The position numbers and the translations under genes were made by a program. From Candidatus Aminicenantota bacterium (GTDB lineage Bacteria > Acidobacteriota > Aminicenantia > Aminicenantales > JAFGAV01): 6,376 nt of DNA. The stretch covers positions 1 through 6,376 of the forward strand of contig VGJG01000106.1 of assembly GCA_016867615.1 (NCBI GenBank). Direction: 5' to 3'. Positions 5,269 to 6,376 of this stretch are shown piece after piece (the stretch's first letter is position 1; each line of letters starts with the position of its first letter). The notes below the pieces were generated by a model. It was given only the letters and a program-made list of their open reading frames with translations, was not told where the DNA came from and did not search any database.

Positions 5269-6376
5269 TCACACGATCTCGACGGCCATGGCCACGGCGT
5301 CGCCCCCGCCCAGGCAGAGCGCCGCGACGCCCTTCTTCAGCCCGCGGTGCCGCAGGGCATACATGAGCGTCACCAGGATGCGGCAGCCCGTGGCGCCGAT
5401 CGGGTGGCCCAGGGCGACCGCGCCGCCATGGACGTTCACCTTCTCGCGGTCGAGCCCCAATTCCTTGATGAGCACGACCATCTGCGAGGAGAAGGCCTCG
5501 TTGATCTCGAACAAATCCACGTCCTTGACCTTCCAGCCCACGCGGGCCAGGAGCCTCTCGATCGCGCCCTTGGGCGCGTACATGACCATGTTCGGCTCGA
5601 CGCCGTTCGTGGCCGTGCCGAGGATCCTGGCCAGGGGCTTGAGCCCCCTGTCCTTGACCGTGTCCGCGCCGGCCAGGACCACGGCCGCGCCCCCGTCATT
5701 AAGAGTGGACGCGTTTCCGGCCGTAACCGTCCCATCCTTCTTGAAAACGGGCCGGAGCTTGGCGAGCTTCTCCAGGGCCGTGTCCTTTTTCGGGCCCTCG
5801 TCCACGGCGAAGGGGACCGGGTCGCCCTTCCTCTGGGGGACGGGCACGGCCACAATCTCGTCCTTGAAATAGCCTTTTTCTATGGCGTGGACGGCCTTCT
5901 GCTGGGAGGAGAGGGCGTAGGCGTCCTGCTCCTCGCGCGAGGCGCCGTACTTCTCGGCCACGACCTCGCCCGTCATGCCCATGTGGACGTTGTCGAAGGC
6001 GCACCACAGGCCGTCGAGGATCATGGCGTCCTTGAGGGTCGCGTCCCCGAACTTGACGCCCTCCCGCAGCCCCCAGAGCATGTGGGGCGCCCGGCTCATG
6101 CTCTCCATGCCGCCGGCGACGACGATGTTCTTCTCCTCGAGCTGGATGGCCTGGGCGCCCAGGGCCACGGCCTTGAGCGCCGAGCCGCAGACCTTGTTCA
6201 CGGCGAAACAGCTCACCGTGACGGGGACCCCGCCCAAAACGGCCGCTTTCTTGGCCGGCGCCTGGCCCACGCCCGCCGAGACGACATTGCCCATGATGAC
6301 CTCGTCCACGTCCCCGGGCTTGACCCCGGAGCGGGCCAGGGCTTCCTTGACGGCGAACCCGCCCAACTCGGGAGCG
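5269..6376 (-). CDS. atoB: Acetyl-CoA C-acetyltransferase (thiolase), N-terminus cut by the window
   Basis: Claisen condensation of two acetyl-CoA to acetoacetyl-CoA, or thiolysis of 3-ketoacyl-CoA. The visible 368 residues begin at APELGGFAVKEAL, which in the family lies about 26 residues after the true start. The TTG at 6366-6364 encodes Leu in this conserved stretch and is not the start. Catalytic residues (numbered from the first complete visible codon) are the nucleophilic Cys63 in NKVCGSALKAV, Asn292 in NEAF, His324 in GHPIGATG and Cys354 in CLGGGDAVAM. Their mutual spacing is within two residues of that in the Zoogloea enzyme (C89, N316, H348, C378). The product feeds directly into the dehydrogenase 15 nt downstream. 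Chain-length preference is uncertain: the position before hbd favours the short-chain biosynthetic type, but a 3-ketoacyl-CoA thiolase (FadA-like) is possible. Confidence 0.93.
   Translation of the reverse strand, partial: APELGGFAVKEALARSGVKPGDVDEVIMGNVVSAGVGQAPAKKAAVLGGVPVTVSCFAVNKVCGSALKAVALGAQAIQLEEKNIVVAGGMESMSRAPHMLWGLREGVKFGDATLKDAMILDGLWCAFDNVHMGMTGEVVAEKYGASREEQDAYALSSQQKAVHAIEKGYFKDEIVAVPVPQRKGDPVPFAVDEGPKKDTALEKLAKLRPVFKKDGTVTAGNASTLNDGGAAVVLAGADTVKDRGLKPLARILGTATNGVEPNMVMYAPKGAIERLLARVGWKVKDVDLFEINEAFSSQMVVLIKELGLDREKVNVHGGAVALGHPIGATGCRILVTLMYALRHRGLKKGVAALCLGGGDAVAMAVEIV

Noticed and set aside
4712..5872. A 386-codon plus-strand frame opposite hbd and the thiolase
   Set aside because: It spans two genuine minus-strand genes and their junction, and is Ser/Pro/Thr-rich as expected for an antisense frame.

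Overview
The window looks like a chromosomal segment of a GC-rich bacterium. All seven recognisable genes lie on the minus strand, so they are described here in transcription order, from high to low coordinate. The organism cannot be named from this sequence. The gene set (class II photolyase, TspO, an Fe/Mn superoxide dismutase preceded by a Tat-type leader, thiolase plus 3-hydroxyacyl-CoA dehydrogenase, CorA of the Thermotoga type) and the dense intergenic palindromes would fit Acidobacteriota/Aminicenantes-like or deltaproteobacterial lineages. That is a weak inference.

Region 1 (6376-4396): a thiolase missing its N-terminus at the window edge, then 3-hydroxybutyryl-CoA dehydrogenase 15 nt downstream. 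Together they convert acetyl-CoA to acetoacetyl-CoA to 3-hydroxybutyryl-CoA, or run in reverse in beta-oxidation. Region 2 (4349-3246): recA follows 46 nt after the dehydrogenase on the same strand with no obvious promoter or SOS operator, so it may be cotranscribed with the acyl-CoA genes.

Region 3 (3245-2873): a 373-nt gene-free stretch. It holds two clusters of a short palindromic repeat, an unrelated imperfect hairpin and an extended -10 promoter for tspO. Region 4 (2872-2396): tspO. Region 5 (2395-2247): a third repeat cluster and an extended -10 promoter. Region 6 (2246-1): a tightly packed sod-phr-corA operon. The gaps are 16 nt and 4 nt, and the corA Shine-Dalgarno overlaps the phr stop. 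corA runs off the left edge.

Functionally, recA, photolyase, superoxide dismutase and TspO form a neighbourhood for coping with DNA damage, light and oxygen. The most unusual structure is the repeat family: eight 18-nt palindromes, mostly spaced by an 8-nt linker and so on a 26-bp period, in three clusters. The stems differ between copies but remain paired, and the clusters separate the transcription units. The second notable point is the sod gene, which has two well-formed in-frame starts. One would give a Tat-exported enzyme and the other a cytosolic enzyme.
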